The notes: generated by a model not told the origin, from the letters alone. A stretch of DNA of 64,000 bases from Clostridiales bacterium (GCA_019417465.1 DXVF01000010.1:16476-80475), one strand, 5' to 3'. Shown: positions 35,459 through 45,922, counted from the stretch's first letter. Translations and numbers: made by a program.

Positions 35459-36865
35459 TTACTCTTCTACTTTATTTACCAACTCTTTAAATATATCTCC
35501 TCTTTGATACGCATTTTTAAACATATCGAAACTAGCACTACCTGGTGAAAATAACACTACTTCTCCTGACCTTGTAAGTTCATTTGCTATATCTACACAT
35601 TCTTCTAAACTATCACATTTATATATTTCTACAATTTTATTTTGATTATGCATTTCTTGTTTTACTGCATTATATATTTTTTCTGAAGTTTGACCTATTA
35701 AAAGTAATGTTTTTACTTTATCAACAATAGGTTTTGCCATTGGAGTATAATCTAAATTTTTATCATATCCACCTGTTATTAAAGTAAGTTCCTCATTAAA
35801 TGCATTAATGCCTGCTATAGTTCTTGTAGGAGAGGAACTTGCTGAATCATTATACCACTTCACTCCATCTATATCTCTTACAAATTCTAGTCTATGATGT
35901 ACTCCTTTAAATTCGCTTATAGCTTTATTTTGAGTATCTATATCTACTAAAGGTGCTGTTGCAGCTATTGCTGCACATATATTTTCAAAATTGTGAATAC
36001 CTTTTATATAAATATTTTTTGTATTCATAATATGTCTTCTTATTCCATTTTCACAAGATTTAATTTTCTCATCATCATATATAATTCCATTTTCTAATTT
36101 TGTTTTACTACTGAAAAATATCACTTTTCCATTTGCTTCTTTTTCAAATTCTCTAGTAATATCATTATCATAATTTAAAATTAATATTCCATTTTTATCT
36201 TGATATTTAAAAATATTTTTTTTACTTTCTATGTATTCATCATAAGATTTATGAATATCTAAATGGTTTGGTGTTATATTAGTAATAATCGAAATATCAG
36301 GACTTATTTGCATATCCATTAATTGGAAACTACTTAATTCCAATATAACAATATCATCTTTTTTCATCTCTTCTACTTTTGTAAATAGTGGTACTCCTAT
36401 ATTGCCACCTAGATAGCAATTATATCCTTTTTGTTTTATTATTTCGTAAATTAAACTTGTTGTTGTGGTTTTACCATCACTTCCAGTAACTCCTATTATT
36501 GTTCCAGGACACATTTGCATTAACATTTCAATTTCAGATGTTAAAATTGCACCTCTTTCTACTTCTTTTACAATTTCTTTAGTATCTGGTCTACAACTTG
36601 GTGAACGAAATATAATATCAAATCCTTGCAGTCTTGAAAGATAATCTTCTCCGAATGACATACCCATATAGTAATTTGATATTGTATCAATAATATTTTT
36701 ATCTATATCATCTATATTTCTTCTATCAAAGACCGAAACTTTGGCACTTTTTTTGTTAAAATATTCTAATAATGGTATATTGCTAACACCAATTCCTATT
36801 ATTGCCACTTTTCTATTTACAAGGTAATTATTAAACTCTTCTAGTTTTTCATTAATCTTTTCCAA
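35459..36865 (-). CDS. murD: UDP-N-acetylmuramoylalanine--D-glutamate ligase
   Basis: A 468-residue Mur ligase that adds D-Glu to UDP-MurNAc-Ala in peptidoglycan synthesis. N-terminal Rossmann domain (about 15-100), ATP-binding GVTGSDGKTTTTSLI near 118, conserved His in NITPNHLDIHKSYDEY, and the C-terminal ligase domain with WYNDSASSSPTRT, where MurD normally has NDSKATN. Length fits the family. Monocistronic with its own terminator. Confidence 0.95.
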   Translation of the reverse strand: MEKINEKLEEFNNYLVNRKVAIIGIGVSNIPLLEYFNKKSAKVSVFDRRNIDDIDKNIIDTISNYYMGMSFGEDYLSRLQGFDIIFRSPSCRPDTKEIVKEVERGAILTSEIEMLMQMCPGTIIGVTGSDGKTTTTSLIYEIIKQKGYNCYLGGNIGVPLFTKVEEMKKDDIVILELSSFQLMDMQISPDISIITNITPNHLDIHKSYDEYIESKKNIFKYQDKNGILILNYDNDITREFEKEANGKVIFFSSKTKLENGIIYDDEKIKSCENGIRRHIMNTKNIYIKGIHNFENICAAIAATAPLVDIDTQNKAISEFKGVHHRLEFVRDIDGVKWYNDSASSSPTRTIAGINAFNEELTLITGGYDKNLDYTPMAKPIVDKVKTLLLIGQTSEKIYNAVKQEMHNQNKIVEIYKCDSLEECVDIANELTRSGEVVLFSPGSASFDMFKNAYQRGDIFKELVNKVEE

Positions 36866-37083
36866 TTTTTATTCCCTCCAAAAGTTTATTCTATTTATAA
36901 CCAAATATAATAGAAAGCCAAAAAGAACTTTACTATTATAACATAATATGCTTTTTATATATTATTAGTTAACATTTCTATGTATTATATACTAAAATAA
37001 AAATTTTAACAACTGCAAATTTTTATGAATATTTTTTGGAAATTTATGCACAATATAAATATCACGAATGGAGGTGTAAGATT

Positions 37084-37170
37084 ATGTCAGAAAAAAATAA
37101 TCAAAACAACCAAAACAGAAAAAATAATAATAAGAATAACAATCAAAAAAATAATAAAAACTGTGATTAA
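37084..37170 (+). CDS. 28-aa Asn/Lys-rich small protein
   Basis: An ORF too short for most gene finders: MSEKNNQNNQ, then alternating N and K, ending NKNCD. It has an excellent RBS (TGGAGGTG) ten bases before ATG. The composition suggests a disordered basic peptide; such small Asn-rich proteins are found in spores, but the role is unknown. Confidence 0.5.
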   Translation: MSEKNNQNNQNRKNNNKNNNQKNNKNCD

Positions 37171-37179
37171 TTTTATGGT

Positions 37180-37204
37180 GGACAAGGGGACGGTTCTCTT
37201 GTCC
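37180..37204. repeat. 25-bp palindromic repeat, copy 1
   Basis: GGACAAGG, central GGACGG, CTTGTCC on the far side: imperfect palindrome with outer arms GGACAAG/CTTGTCC. Two more copies at 43339-43363 (opposite strand) and 57917-57941 (one mismatch). REP-like. Confidence 0.85.
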
Positions 37205-37212
37205 AATCTTTT

Positions 37213-37635
37213 TTATGCGAATTTTTTTATTGCTTGGTTGACTAGTGTAGTATTAGCTATTTCTACGTGATAAGCTATTCCATAAGCTGACCATTTCTTT
37301 GCAAAACGTTCAATAGGAATTCTCTTTTCTCTCATCAAGTCATTCAACCTGTTTAATCGTATTTCTGTTTCTCGATTAATTATATTGTTCTTCAATAAAT
37401 AATTGAAAAACATTGCAGCTTTTCCATAATAACCGTCTTTCGCATTTCTTGCCAGTGTTATTAATGCTGGGATAACATCCCCAAATTCTGATACAACAAA
37501 GATGTCAAAAACTGGATAAACCCAATAATTTCGTTCTTTTTGCAAATGACACATGTTATAAAAGATTGTTGGATTTTTGTCCTCTATGGAATTTAATGTT
37601 CCTTTCCGACAAAGTTCTGTAAGCATTACTTCCAT
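37213..37635 (-). CDS. orphan hypothetical protein with in-frame CGG
   Basis: A 140-residue protein, mostly helical, with a Trp/Tyr-rich middle (NYWVYPVFDIFV) and a basic C-terminus. No family recognised. Codon 10 is CGG (37606-37608, TGT-CGG-AAA); skipping its C leads to a stop three codons later, so the gene does not obey the CGG rule. It ends 9 bp from a palindromic repeat and is between uvrA and murD, and its base composition is less AT-rich than that of core genes. It is probably an acquired gene that is not yet adapted, or is not expressed as full length. Confidence 0.55.
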   Translation of the reverse strand: MEVMLTELCRKGTLNSIEDKNPTIFYNMCHLQKERNYWVYPVFDIFVVSEFGDVIPALITLARNAKDGYYGKAAMFFNYLLKNNIINRETEIRLNRLNDLMREKRIPIERFAKKWSAYGIAYHVEIANTTLVNQAIKKFA

Positions 37636-37822
37636 TTTACTTTTCCTCCATTGTTTGGGTAAATTTTCTCACCTGACCTATGAGTATCTAAATATGATTT
37701 TAAGCATATTGCGTATAATATTTTAACACAGTTTTATGTATATTTCAATAATTTGATTATATTTTTATGTTTGCTTCTATTTCCGCTTCTACTATTTTTT
37801 GTTTCATATATTAATTTTATAT

Positions 37823-40651
37823 TTACTTCTCCAAATATTTCTTTAAAAATTTACCTGTATAACTTTGCTCATTTTTAACAATTTGTTCTGGGGTTCCAAT
37901 TGCAATAACTTGTCCTCCCCCATCTCCACCTTCTGGTCCTAAGTCTATAATATGATCACAAGTTTTTATTAAATCTAAATTATGTTCTATTACAATAATA
38001 CTATTACCTATATCTACTAGTCTTTGTAAAATATCTACCAGTTTATGAACATCTGCAATATGAAGACCTGTTGTTGGCTCGTCTAGTATGTATAATGTTT
38101 TACCAGTAGCTCTTTTAGAAAGTTCTGAGCTAAGTTTAACACGTTGTGCTTCTCCTCCAGATAATGTTGTAGAGGGTTGTCCAAGTTTTATATAGCCAAG
38201 TCCTACATCATATAAAGTTTGAATCTTTTGTTTTATCTTAGGAATGTTTTCAAAAAATACTAATGCTTCTTCTACAGTCATATCTAATACATCTGCTATT
38301 GTTTTACCTTTATATTTTACTTCTAATGTTTCGTGGTTATATCTTTTACCATTACATACTTCACAAGGTACATAAATATCTGGTAAAAAGTGCATTTCTA
38401 TTTTTAGAAGTCCATCACCTGAACAACTTTCACATCTTCCTCCTGGTACATTAAAACTAAATCTTCCCTTTTGATACCCTCTCATCTTAGCTTCATTAGT
38501 TCCTGCAAAAATATCACGAATAATATCAAATACTCCTGTATAAGTAGCTGGATTAGAACGTGGCGTTCTACCAATTGGTGATTGATCTATATTAATAATT
38601 TTATCTATATTTTCTATGCCTTTTATAGATTTACACTTACCTGGTTTTTCGTTTGACTTGTTTATTTCTTTTGCAATTGTTTTATATAATATTTCATTTA
38701 CAAGTGTACTTTTACCAGAGCCCGATACGCCTGTAACACATGTAAATAATCCTAAAGGAAATTTGACATTTATATTTTTTAAATTATGCTCTTTGGCACC
38801 TATTACCTCTATAGCTTCTCCTTTTACAGCTTTCCTTCTTTTTCTTGGAACTTCTATTTGTTTTCTTCCGCTTAAATACTCACCTGTAACAGAACCTTTA
38901 GCTAATTTAATTTCTTCTGCAGTTCCTTGTGCCATTACTTTTCCTCCATGTACCCCTGCACCTGGTCCTATATCTATAATTTGGTCTGCTGCATACATTG
39001 TATCTTCATCATGCTCTACTACTAATAAAGTATTACCCAAATCTCTTAATTTCTTTAAGGTTGCTAGTAACTTATCATTATCTCTTTGATGTAATCCTAT
39101 ACTTGGTTCATCTAATATATAAAGTACACCAGATAATCCTGAGCCAATTTGAGTAGCTAAACGGATACGTTGTGCTTCTCCTCCAGATAATGTCCCAGCA
39201 CTTCTTGATAGTGTTAAATACTCTAAGCCTACATCCATTAGGAATTGAAGCCTTTTATTCATTTCTTTTAATATTTGTTCTGATATCATTCTTTCTGTTT
39301 TAGTTAGTTTTAAATTATTTATATAATCCTTAATCTTGTTAATTGGTATATCTGTTAATTCATTAATATTTTTATCTCCTACCTTAACAGCCAACACTTC
39401 TTTTTTTAGTCTTGCTCCATGGCACTGGTCACAATCAGAATTACTCATGTACATTTCATAAAAATCACGCATACCCTGAGACTTTGTTTCGTTATGACGT
39501 CTAGTTAATGTTGGAATAACTCCTTCAAATGGAGCAGTATATTTTCGTGTGCCTGCTGGTGATTCATATTCAAAATCTATTTTTTCATCGCCAGTACCAT
39601 ATAATATTTTATCTAAAAACTCACGAGGAAGCTCATTTATGGGTTTTTTAATATCTACATTATAATGTCTTGCTATACTTTCAAAATACATTTTTGCCAT
39701 AGTGTCGCCTTTTTTCATAGTACTTGCACCAAAAGCTTTAACACCATCATACAAGGTTTTACTTTTATCTGGAATTATTAAATCTTCATCTATTTTCATT
39801 AAAAATCCTATACCTGTACAGCTAGGACATGCTCCAAATGGATTGTTAAAAGAAAACATACTAGGTGTTAATTCTGGAAAACTAAAACCGCAATCTGGAC
39901 ATGCATAATTTTCACTAAACAAAAGTTCTTCTTTTCCTACAACATCTACTTTTACTAGTCCATCTGCATTTTTTAGTGCTACTTCTACAGATTCTGCAAG
40001 TCTGCTTCTAATACCTTCTTTTATAACTAATCTATCTACTACTATGTCTATGTTATGCTTTTTCTTTCTGTCTATTTCTAAATCATCAGAAAGTTCTACA
40101 AGGTTTCCATCTATTATGGCACGTACAAAACCTTCTTTTTGATATTTCTCTAATAGCTTTACATATTCTCCTTTTCTTCCTCTTATAACAGGTGCTAATA
40201 TTTGTATTTTACTTCCCGCTTCTAAACTCATTATACTATCTAGTATTTGGTCTATTGATTGTTTCTCTATTTTTTTACCACAAGTAGGACAATAAGGAAC
40301 ACCTATTCGTGCATATAATAAACGGATATAATCGTATATTTCTGTAACTGTTCCTACTGTAGAACGTGGATTCTTGGAAGTTGTTTTTTGATCTATTGAA
40401 ATTGCAGGTGAAAGGCCTTCTATAGATTCTACATCTGGTTTCTCCATTAAGCCTAAAAATTGACGTGCATATGAAGAAAGACTTTCTACATATCTTCTTT
40501 GTCCTTCTGCATATAAAGTATCAAATGCTAGAGATGATTTACCAGAACCCGAAAGACCTGTAACAACAACTAGTTTATTCTTTGGTATTTCTAAACTTAT
40601 ATCTTTTAGATTATGCTCTTTTGCGCCTTTTATTATGATTTTATCATTCAT
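37823..40651 (-). CDS. uvrA: excinuclease ABC subunit A
   Basis: A full-length UvrA of about 942 residues, the damage-recognition ATPase of nucleotide excision repair. Two ABC ATPase modules: Walker A GLSGSGKSSLAFDT near 35 with signature LSGGEAQRIRLA, and Walker A GVSGSGKSTLVNEI near 640 with signature LSGGEAQRVKLS. Zinc-binding pairs CPTCGKK, CPDCG and CESCSG are visible. ATG 40651 has AGGGGG at normal spacing and is preferred over ATG 40657. It has no in-frame CGG. uvrB lies upstream, separated by one orphan gene. Confidence 0.97.
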   Translation of the reverse strand: MNDKIIIKGAKEHNLKDISLEIPKNKLVVVTGLSGSGKSSLAFDTLYAEGQRRYVESLSSYARQFLGLMEKPDVESIEGLSPAISIDQKTTSKNPRSTVGTVTEIYDYIRLLYARIGVPYCPTCGKKIEKQSIDQILDSIMSLEAGSKIQILAPVIRGRKGEYVKLLEKYQKEGFVRAIIDGNLVELSDDLEIDRKKKHNIDIVVDRLVIKEGIRSRLAESVEVALKNADGLVKVDVVGKEELLFSENYACPDCGFSFPELTPSMFSFNNPFGACPSCTGIGFLMKIDEDLIIPDKSKTLYDGVKAFGASTMKKGDTMAKMYFESIARHYNVDIKKPINELPREFLDKILYGTGDEKIDFEYESPAGTRKYTAPFEGVIPTLTRRHNETKSQGMRDFYEMYMSNSDCDQCHGARLKKEVLAVKVGDKNINELTDIPINKIKDYINNLKLTKTERMISEQILKEMNKRLQFLMDVGLEYLTLSRSAGTLSGGEAQRIRLATQIGSGLSGVLYILDEPSIGLHQRDNDKLLATLKKLRDLGNTLLVVEHDEDTMYAADQIIDIGPGAGVHGGKVMAQGTAEEIKLAKGSVTGEYLSGRKQIEVPRKRRKAVKGEAIEVIGAKEHNLKNINVKFPLGLFTCVTGVSGSGKSTLVNEILYKTIAKEINKSNEKPGKCKSIKGIENIDKIINIDQSPIGRTPRSNPATYTGVFDIIRDIFAGTNEAKMRGYQKGRFSFNVPGGRCESCSGDGLLKIEMHFLPDIYVPCEVCNGKRYNHETLEVKYKGKTIADVLDMTVEEALVFFENIPKIKQKIQTLYDVGLGYIKLGQPSTTLSGGEAQRVKLSSELSKRATGKTLYILDEPTTGLHIADVHKLVDILQRLVDIGNSIIVIEHNLDLIKTCDHIIDLGPEGGDGGGQVIAIGTPEQIVKNEQSYTGKFLKKYLEK

Positions 40652-40785
40652 ATACATGCCCCCTAATTTGCTTTTTGCTTTTTTATTATACTACATATTT
40701 TTACACAAAACAATAGTTTGTTTCATTAAAAATAATAGCAACTAAATTATATTTCATAATACTTGAGAACTCTCCTAGATATAAA

Positions 40786-40834
40786 AAACAAAGACTAAAA
40801 GGCAATAAATTAATTTATCTTCTGGTCTTTGTTT
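40786..40834 (-). terminator. terminator after the orphan gene at 40853
   Basis: AAACAAAGAC and GTCTTTGTTT form a 10-bp stem around a 29-base loop; TTTTTATATCT follows on the minus strand. Confidence 0.6.
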
Positions 40835-40852
40835 ATATTTTTATACTTATCA

Positions 40853-41209
40853 TTAAAATTGTGGTGTCATTATAGGAATAATTTTATAATTTGTAACACA
40901 CTCAAATTGTGACTCTGTTAATGTTTTTCTAATAGTTTTCCACACATTAGAGTACTCTATATCATTAGCATAAAAATCCTTTGATATAACAATTACTCTT
41001 TGATCGCTATTTCCAATCTGGATAAATCCTTTTCGAAATATTAAGAAATCTGAAGCTTCTTTTTGAGTTATAAAATCATTACTCCAAATGTCTTTCCAAT
41101 TTTTAGATTCTATTATCTTTTCCGCATTACCTTTATGATCTGTAAGTATGTTTGGAAAAAATACATTAGTCGCAGGATCTATAAAACCTGCAAGATACCG
41201 TATAGTCAC
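40853..41209 (-). CDS. orphan hypothetical protein between uvrA and uvrB, with in-frame CGG
   Basis: A protein of 118 residues. The start is set at GTG 41209, which has a perfect AAGGAGG RBS seven bases upstream; a longer frame from 41254 is less likely. Codon 4 is CGG (41198-41200, ATA-CGG-TAT). A C-skip there leads quickly to TAG, so this gene breaks the CGG rule. No domain recognised; the region KIIESKNWKDIW is amphipathic. Its position splits the normally adjacent uvrB and uvrA, which suggests insertion. Confidence 0.55.
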   Translation of the reverse strand: MTIRYLAGFIDPATNVFFPNILTDHKGNAEKIIESKNWKDIWSNDFITQKEASDFLIFRKGFIQIGNSDQRVIVISKDFYANDIEYSNVWKTIRKTLTESQFECVTNYKIIPIMTPQF

Positions 41210-41310
41210 ACGATACTCCTCCTTGTCAAAAAAATATTGTTTATATTGTAACACTACATTTCTAATAAATCAATATATATATTTTTCCTAATTCATATTA
41301 TTTACGTTTT

Positions 41311-43268
41311 TTAAATAGATTTTTCTAATTCTTTTATCTTATCTCTTAACTCTGCAGCTTTTTCAAACTCCATAGAAGCGGCATGTGCTAGCATTTCATC
41401 TGTTAATTTAGAAATTAATTCTTCAGTGTCTATATCTTTTTCTATCTTATATTCTGATTTCATATCTTCTATAATACTTGCCTTTATTACTTCTCTTACA
41501 GATTTTTTTATTGTCTGTGGTGTAATTCCATGTTCTTTGTTATATTCCATTTGTATTTTACGTCTTCTATTTGTTTCGTGTATTGCTTTTTCCATACTTT
41601 CTGTTAATTCGTCTGCATACATTATAACCTTTCCTTCTGTATTTCTAGCTGCACGACCAATTGTTTGTATTAAACTTCTTTCCGAACGTAAGAATCCTTC
41701 TTTATCTGCATCTAGTATTGCAACTAAAGATACTTCTGGTATGTCTAGACCTTCTCTTAATAAATTAATTCCTACTAATACATCAAACTCTCCAAGTCTT
41801 AAGTCTCTTATAATTTCCATTCTTTCTAGTGCTTTTATTTCAGAGTGCATATATCTTACTTTTATGTCTAGACTAGCAAGATATGAAGTTAAATCTTCTG
41901 CCATTTTTTTAGTAAGTGTTGTTACTAAAACTCTTTCTTGTTTCTCTACTCTTTCTCTTATTTGTTCAATTAAATCATCTACTTGATTTGTAACTGGTTT
42001 TACTTCTATTTTTGGATCTAAAAGTCCTGTTGGTCTTATAATTTGTTCTATTACATTACTTTTAGAATGTTCTTTTTCGTAATCTGCTGGTGTTGCACTA
42101 ACAAAAACTACTTGATTTATTCTTTGTTCAAATTCATCAAATTTAAGGGGTCTATTATCAAATGCAGATGGAAGTCTAAATCCATAATTTACAAGGGACT
42201 CTTTTCTTGCTCTATCTCCATTATACATTGCTCTTACTTGTGGTATTGTGGCATGAGATTCATCTATTAATAACAAGAAATCGTCAGGAAAATAATCAAA
42301 TAAAGTAAATGGAGGACTTCCCTCTTCTCTACCACTAATATGTCTTGAATAGTTTTCTATTCCTTGACAAAATCCTGTCTCTTTCATCATTTCTATATCA
42401 AAATTTGTTCTTTCTTCTATTCTTTGTGCTTCTATTAGTTTTCCATTATCTTTAAAATACCTTATTCTTTCTTCTAACTCTGCTTCTATTGTTTTTATTG
42501 CTCTTTCCATTTTGTCACTTGTTGTTACATAGTGTGAGTTTGGAAATATCATAACATGATTTCGTGTAGCTATTGCTTTTCCTGTTAATGGATTTATTTC
42601 TGATATTTTTTCAATTTCATCATCCCAAAATTCTACCCTAATTGCTGATTCATTTTGGTCTGATGGATATATTTCTACAATATCTCCTTTTGCTCTAAAT
42701 GTACCACGTTTGAAATCTAATTCATTTCTTGTATATTGCATTGTAACTAGTTTTTTTAATACTTCATTTCTTTCCTTTTTCATTCCAGGTCTTAACGAAA
42801 CAATCATATGTTCGTAATCGATAGGATCTCCGAAGTCCATATATGCAAGATACAGATGCTACAATGATTACATCTTTTGTTTCAAAAAGTGAAGCTGTTG
42901 CTGAATGACGTAGTTTGTCTATTTCATCATTTATTGATGCATCTTTTTCTATATATGTGTCAGAAGCGGGCAAATAACTTTCTGGTTGGTAATAATCGTA
43001 GTAGCTAACAAAATACTCAACTGCGTTCTCTGGAAAGAACTCTTTGAACTCTGAGTATAGTTGTCCAGCAAGTGTTTTATTGTGTGCTAAAACTAGTGTT
43101 GGCTTCTGTACTTTTTGAATAATATTTGCCATTGTGAAGGTTTTTCCGAGAGCCTGTAACTCCTAGAAGCGTCTGGAATTTCTTACCTTCCATTATTCCT
43201 TTGCTTAAATATTCAATTGCCTGTGGTTGGTCACCAGTTGGCTTATATTCTGATACTAATTTAAACAT
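41311..43268 (-). CDS. uvrB: excinuclease ABC subunit B needing two +1 shifts at CGG
   Basis: Translation begins at ATG 43268 (RBS AAAGGAG; the ORF start at 43325 is spurious). 40 codons lead to TCT-CGG-A (43146-43148) in Walker A: skipping the C gives GVTGSGKTFTMANI. 105 codons later is CTT-CGG-A (42830-42832): skipping gives SCIYGLGDPIDYEHM. The rest (506 residues) holds helicase motifs (LLLIDESHATIPQ; GRAARNTEGKVIMYAD) and the C-terminal UVR domain. Total 651 residues, the family length. Without both shifts the protein would be three pieces and lose the ATP site. Confidence 0.96.
42830..42832 (-). other. CGG +1 frameshift site 2 in uvrB
   Basis: Context GGA-CTT-CGG-A. Skipping C gives YGLGDPIDY, the UvrB consensus. 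Confidence 0.95.
43146..43148 (-). other. CGG +1 frameshift site 1 in uvrB, in Walker A
   Basis: Context GGC-TCT-CGG-A. Skipping C supplies the invariant Gly of GSGKT. Confidence 0.96.
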
Positions 43269-43338
43269 AATTTTCTCCTTTTTTAATTTAGTTATTTTAT
43301 TATGTATTCCCAACCTGGTTGCCAAGATTTCAGAATAT

Positions 43339-43363
43339 GGACAAGAGAACCGTCCCCTTGTCC
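43339..43363. repeat. 25-bp palindromic repeat, copy 2
   Basis: Reverse complement of the copy at 37180, intergenic between uvrB and the AarF-like gene. Confidence 0.85.
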
Positions 43364-43365
43364 AC

Positions 43366-44911
43366 TTAATATCCTTTATGAAAATGATCTTTTACCATTT
43401 GTATAAATAGCCATATTGTAAAAATAGCAGCTAATGCTAAATAAATATATCTTAATATTTGATTATTTACCATGCTTGCTCCTAACAATATTGCCGCATC
43501 TAAAAGTCCAATAATTAATTGATGTAACATCTTTTCTAATTTATCTACCTGTTTTTGTGAATTTGCAAGTTCTATATCTATCTTAGTTTCACCACGATTA
43601 ATATCTCTTACAAAACTTAATAATTCATTTGGAAGCATACTTAAACTATTTGCTCCAGTTACAAAGTTTTTTCCTGTATTTATTAAATTTTCTTTTGAAA
43701 ATGCATCTCTTAAGCCTTCTTCTTTTACTTTATTACTAAGTACCATTAATAAATTGATATTTGGACTAATTCCCTCTAATGTTCCTTCAATTACGCAAAT
43801 TCCCCTAATTAGTAAAGTAATATTTTTATCTAGTTTTATATTATTTTCTCTTAAAACAATGTTTACACTATTCATAAATTCCAATATATTAATATTTTTT
43901 ATATCTTCATTTACATTTTTATCTAGAATTTTTTGAATTGCTGTTCTTAATTTAATATGATTTACTGGTTCTTGAACATTAGATATATTAAGTAAAACAT
44001 GTTCTAGTTCAGTTACATTATTTTCAATTATAGCTTTCATTGCATTCTTTAATAGTAATTTATTTCTAGAACTTATTCTTCCCATCATTCCTAAATCTAA
44101 AAATATTATTTTTCCATCTCTTATAAGAATATTATCTTGGTGCGGATCTGCATGGAAAAATCCATCATCTAATGCTTGTTTTATATAATTGTTAGCAAGT
44201 TTTAATCCTATTTCTTCAATATCATATCCTTGATTTATTAATTTTTCTTTATCATTTAGATTTATTCCTTTAATATTTTCCATAACTAAAACTTTTTTAG
44301 TAACTAAATTATTATATACTTTTGGAACATCTACATATGCTATATCACGGTTATTTTCCTTAAATTCTTCAAGATGTCCGAGCTTCTATTTGAAAATTCA
44401 TCTCTTCTTTTGCTATATTATATATCTCATCTATTACGTTAGTTAAATCAATTGTTTTTATTATAAAATTTAAATGCAATAATCTTATAGCTCTTTTTAA
44501 TAACTTTACATCCATAGACATAGTTTCATAAACATTGTTCCTCTGAACTTTAATGACTACATCTTCTCCAGATTTTAATTTTGCTTTATGTACTTGTGCA
44601 ATAGAAGCGGAACCTAAACATGTTTTAGATATACTTTGAAAAATTTGATTTGTATCTCCATATTCTTCTTTTAATATTTTTGAAACTTCTTCGAAACTCA
44701 TTGGTGTAACTTTTGCTCTTAGATTTGATAAAGCATCACAATATTCTTTTGGTAATAAATCATATCTACTAGACATTATTTGTCCTAGTTTTATATACAT
44801 AGGTCCTAATTTAGAAATTGTGTCACATAATTTTTTAGGAGTAATGCCAATAAGCAAATCACTATTCTTTAATATTGAAATAATTTCTTTAAATCTCATT
44901 CTTTCGTTCAT
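43366..44911 (-). CDS. AarF/UbiB family atypical kinase, joined by +1 shift at CGG
   Basis: From ATG 44911, 177 codons run to GCT-CGG-A (44378-44380), then a stop follows. Skipping the C gives FQIEAGHLEEFKENNRDIAYV and joins the second frame, for 514 residues in total. The kinase-like core includes KLGQIMSSR (the KxGQ motif of UbiB proteins), VVIKVQR with the ATP lysine, and FFHADPHQDNILIRDG with the catalytic Asp and Asn; the join falls between these. Two membrane helices close the C-terminus. In Firmicutes without ubiquinone the role of this family is unclear. The phasin-like gene is upstream. Confidence 0.92.
44378..44380 (-). other. CGG +1 frameshift site, AarF/UbiB gene
   Basis: Context GAA-GCT-CGG-A. 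Skipping C gives EAGHLEEF; in-frame reading stops two codons later. Confidence 0.94.
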
Positions 44912-44949
44912 ACTATCTACCTTTTCTAAAATTATTTTTGCTTTAGCTT

Positions 44950-45282
44950 TTAATCATTTTCATTTTTTTCTTCTTTATCTGTATCTGTTGCTGACTCAGA
45001 ATTATTTTTTAGTAATTTTGAAATTTCTTCTTTTTCTTCATCACTTAGATTTTTAATTATTTCTACAATTTCTTCTTTGCTTGCAGTTGTAATTTTAATA
45101 TTAGTATTTTCTTTTATTTTATCTTTAAAATCTCTTTTTAGCTCTTCATTTTTTATAGAGCCTTCTTTATATAAAGCTTCTCCTTTTTCTAATAATTCTT
45201 TCTTTAGTTCATTTGCTTTTTCTCCTGTAAGAGATATAGCTCCTAAACCCATTAATAATACATTTTTTATGTTTTCTTTCAT
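44950..45282 (-). CDS. phasin-like coiled-coil protein
   Basis: A 110-residue protein with an N-terminal hydrophobic segment (VLLMGLGAISLTGEKANEL) followed by Lys/Glu-rich helices, ending in an acidic tail. The N-terminus resembles the phasin-like proteins that often precede AarF/UbiB genes in Firmicutes. It is 38 bp upstream of that gene and likely cotranscribed. Function unknown. Confidence 0.65.
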   Translation of the reverse strand: MKENIKNVLLMGLGAISLTGEKANELKKELLEKGEALYKEGSIKNEELKRDFKDKIKENTNIKITTASKEEIVEIIKNLSDEEKEEISKLLKNNSESATDTDKEEKNEND

Positions 45283-45592
45283 TTATATCACAACCTTTCT
45301 AAATTTATTATAACACTAATATAATAAAAGTAAATTAGTAATTTATATAATTGTAATAAGTTTTCTTCTTGCTTTCTTATCTATTATTTTTAAATCAAGA
45401 AGTCGTACTTGTGCTGATTTATCAGCTTCTTATGGTAAAATTTTTTTTAACTCTATAAGCTAGTGTCAATTTTTTTATATTTTTTATGTTTTTTCATAAA
45501 CTACTAGACTTTTCATATTTTTCTGTGATATTATATTGTCATACTATAGATAAAGAACTATTTAATAGTTTATAGATTTAGGAGGGCAAAAA
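45283..45592. other. divergent intergenic region
   Basis: About 310 bp between divergent genes. Contains a hairpin GCTGA-TTTA-TCAGC near 45413 and presumed promoters for both sides; nothing coding is seen. Confidence 0.45.
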
Positions 45593-45871
45593 ATGTCAAA
45601 ATTTTTAAAAATAATTTTAATGATATCTGTATTGTTATGTTTTTGTATAAATAGTGTTTTTGCTACCAATACTGCAAGAAACACTCAAGAAAACAATACA
45701 GCAACTACTAATAGCTCAACTTCTACTTCACAATCAACTACAACAGTAACTACTCTTGATGATATACCAGAATCTAATCTTGGACTTACAAACATCTTAA
45801 ATATATTATTAATTACAGTTGGTGTTGTTATTATTTTTCTAGCAATTGCAATTTTAATACGTTTAAAATAA
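45593..45871 (+). CDS. small secreted/membrane protein, 92 aa
   Basis: Signal peptide-like N-terminus (KFLKIILMISVLLCFCINSVFA), then a Thr/Ser/Asn-rich linker and a C-terminal membrane helix (NILLITVGVVIIFLAIAILI). RBS TAGGAGGG. It resembles the protein encoded at 46004 in architecture (signal, low-complexity linker, C-terminal helix), which suggests a pair of cell-surface anchored proteins. No known family. Confidence 0.7.
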   Translation: MSKFLKIILMISVLLCFCINSVFATNTARNTQENNTATTNSSTSTSQSTTTVTTLDDIPESNLGLTNILNILLITVGVVIIFLAIAILIRLK

Positions 45872-45887
45872 TTTTCTATATATTTCC

Positions 45888-45922
45888 AAAAACTCTATTT
45901 TTTAACAAAATAGAGTTTTTTT
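45888..45922 (+). terminator. terminator
   Basis: AAAACTCTATTTT and AAAATAGAGTTTT followed by TTTTTT. Confidence 0.88.

Noticed and set aside
43269..43325. Longer N-terminus for uvrB from 43325
   Set aside because: The extra residues have no counterpart in UvrB, and ATG 43268 has an AAAGGAG ribosome binding site and the family start MFKLVSEYKPTGDQP.
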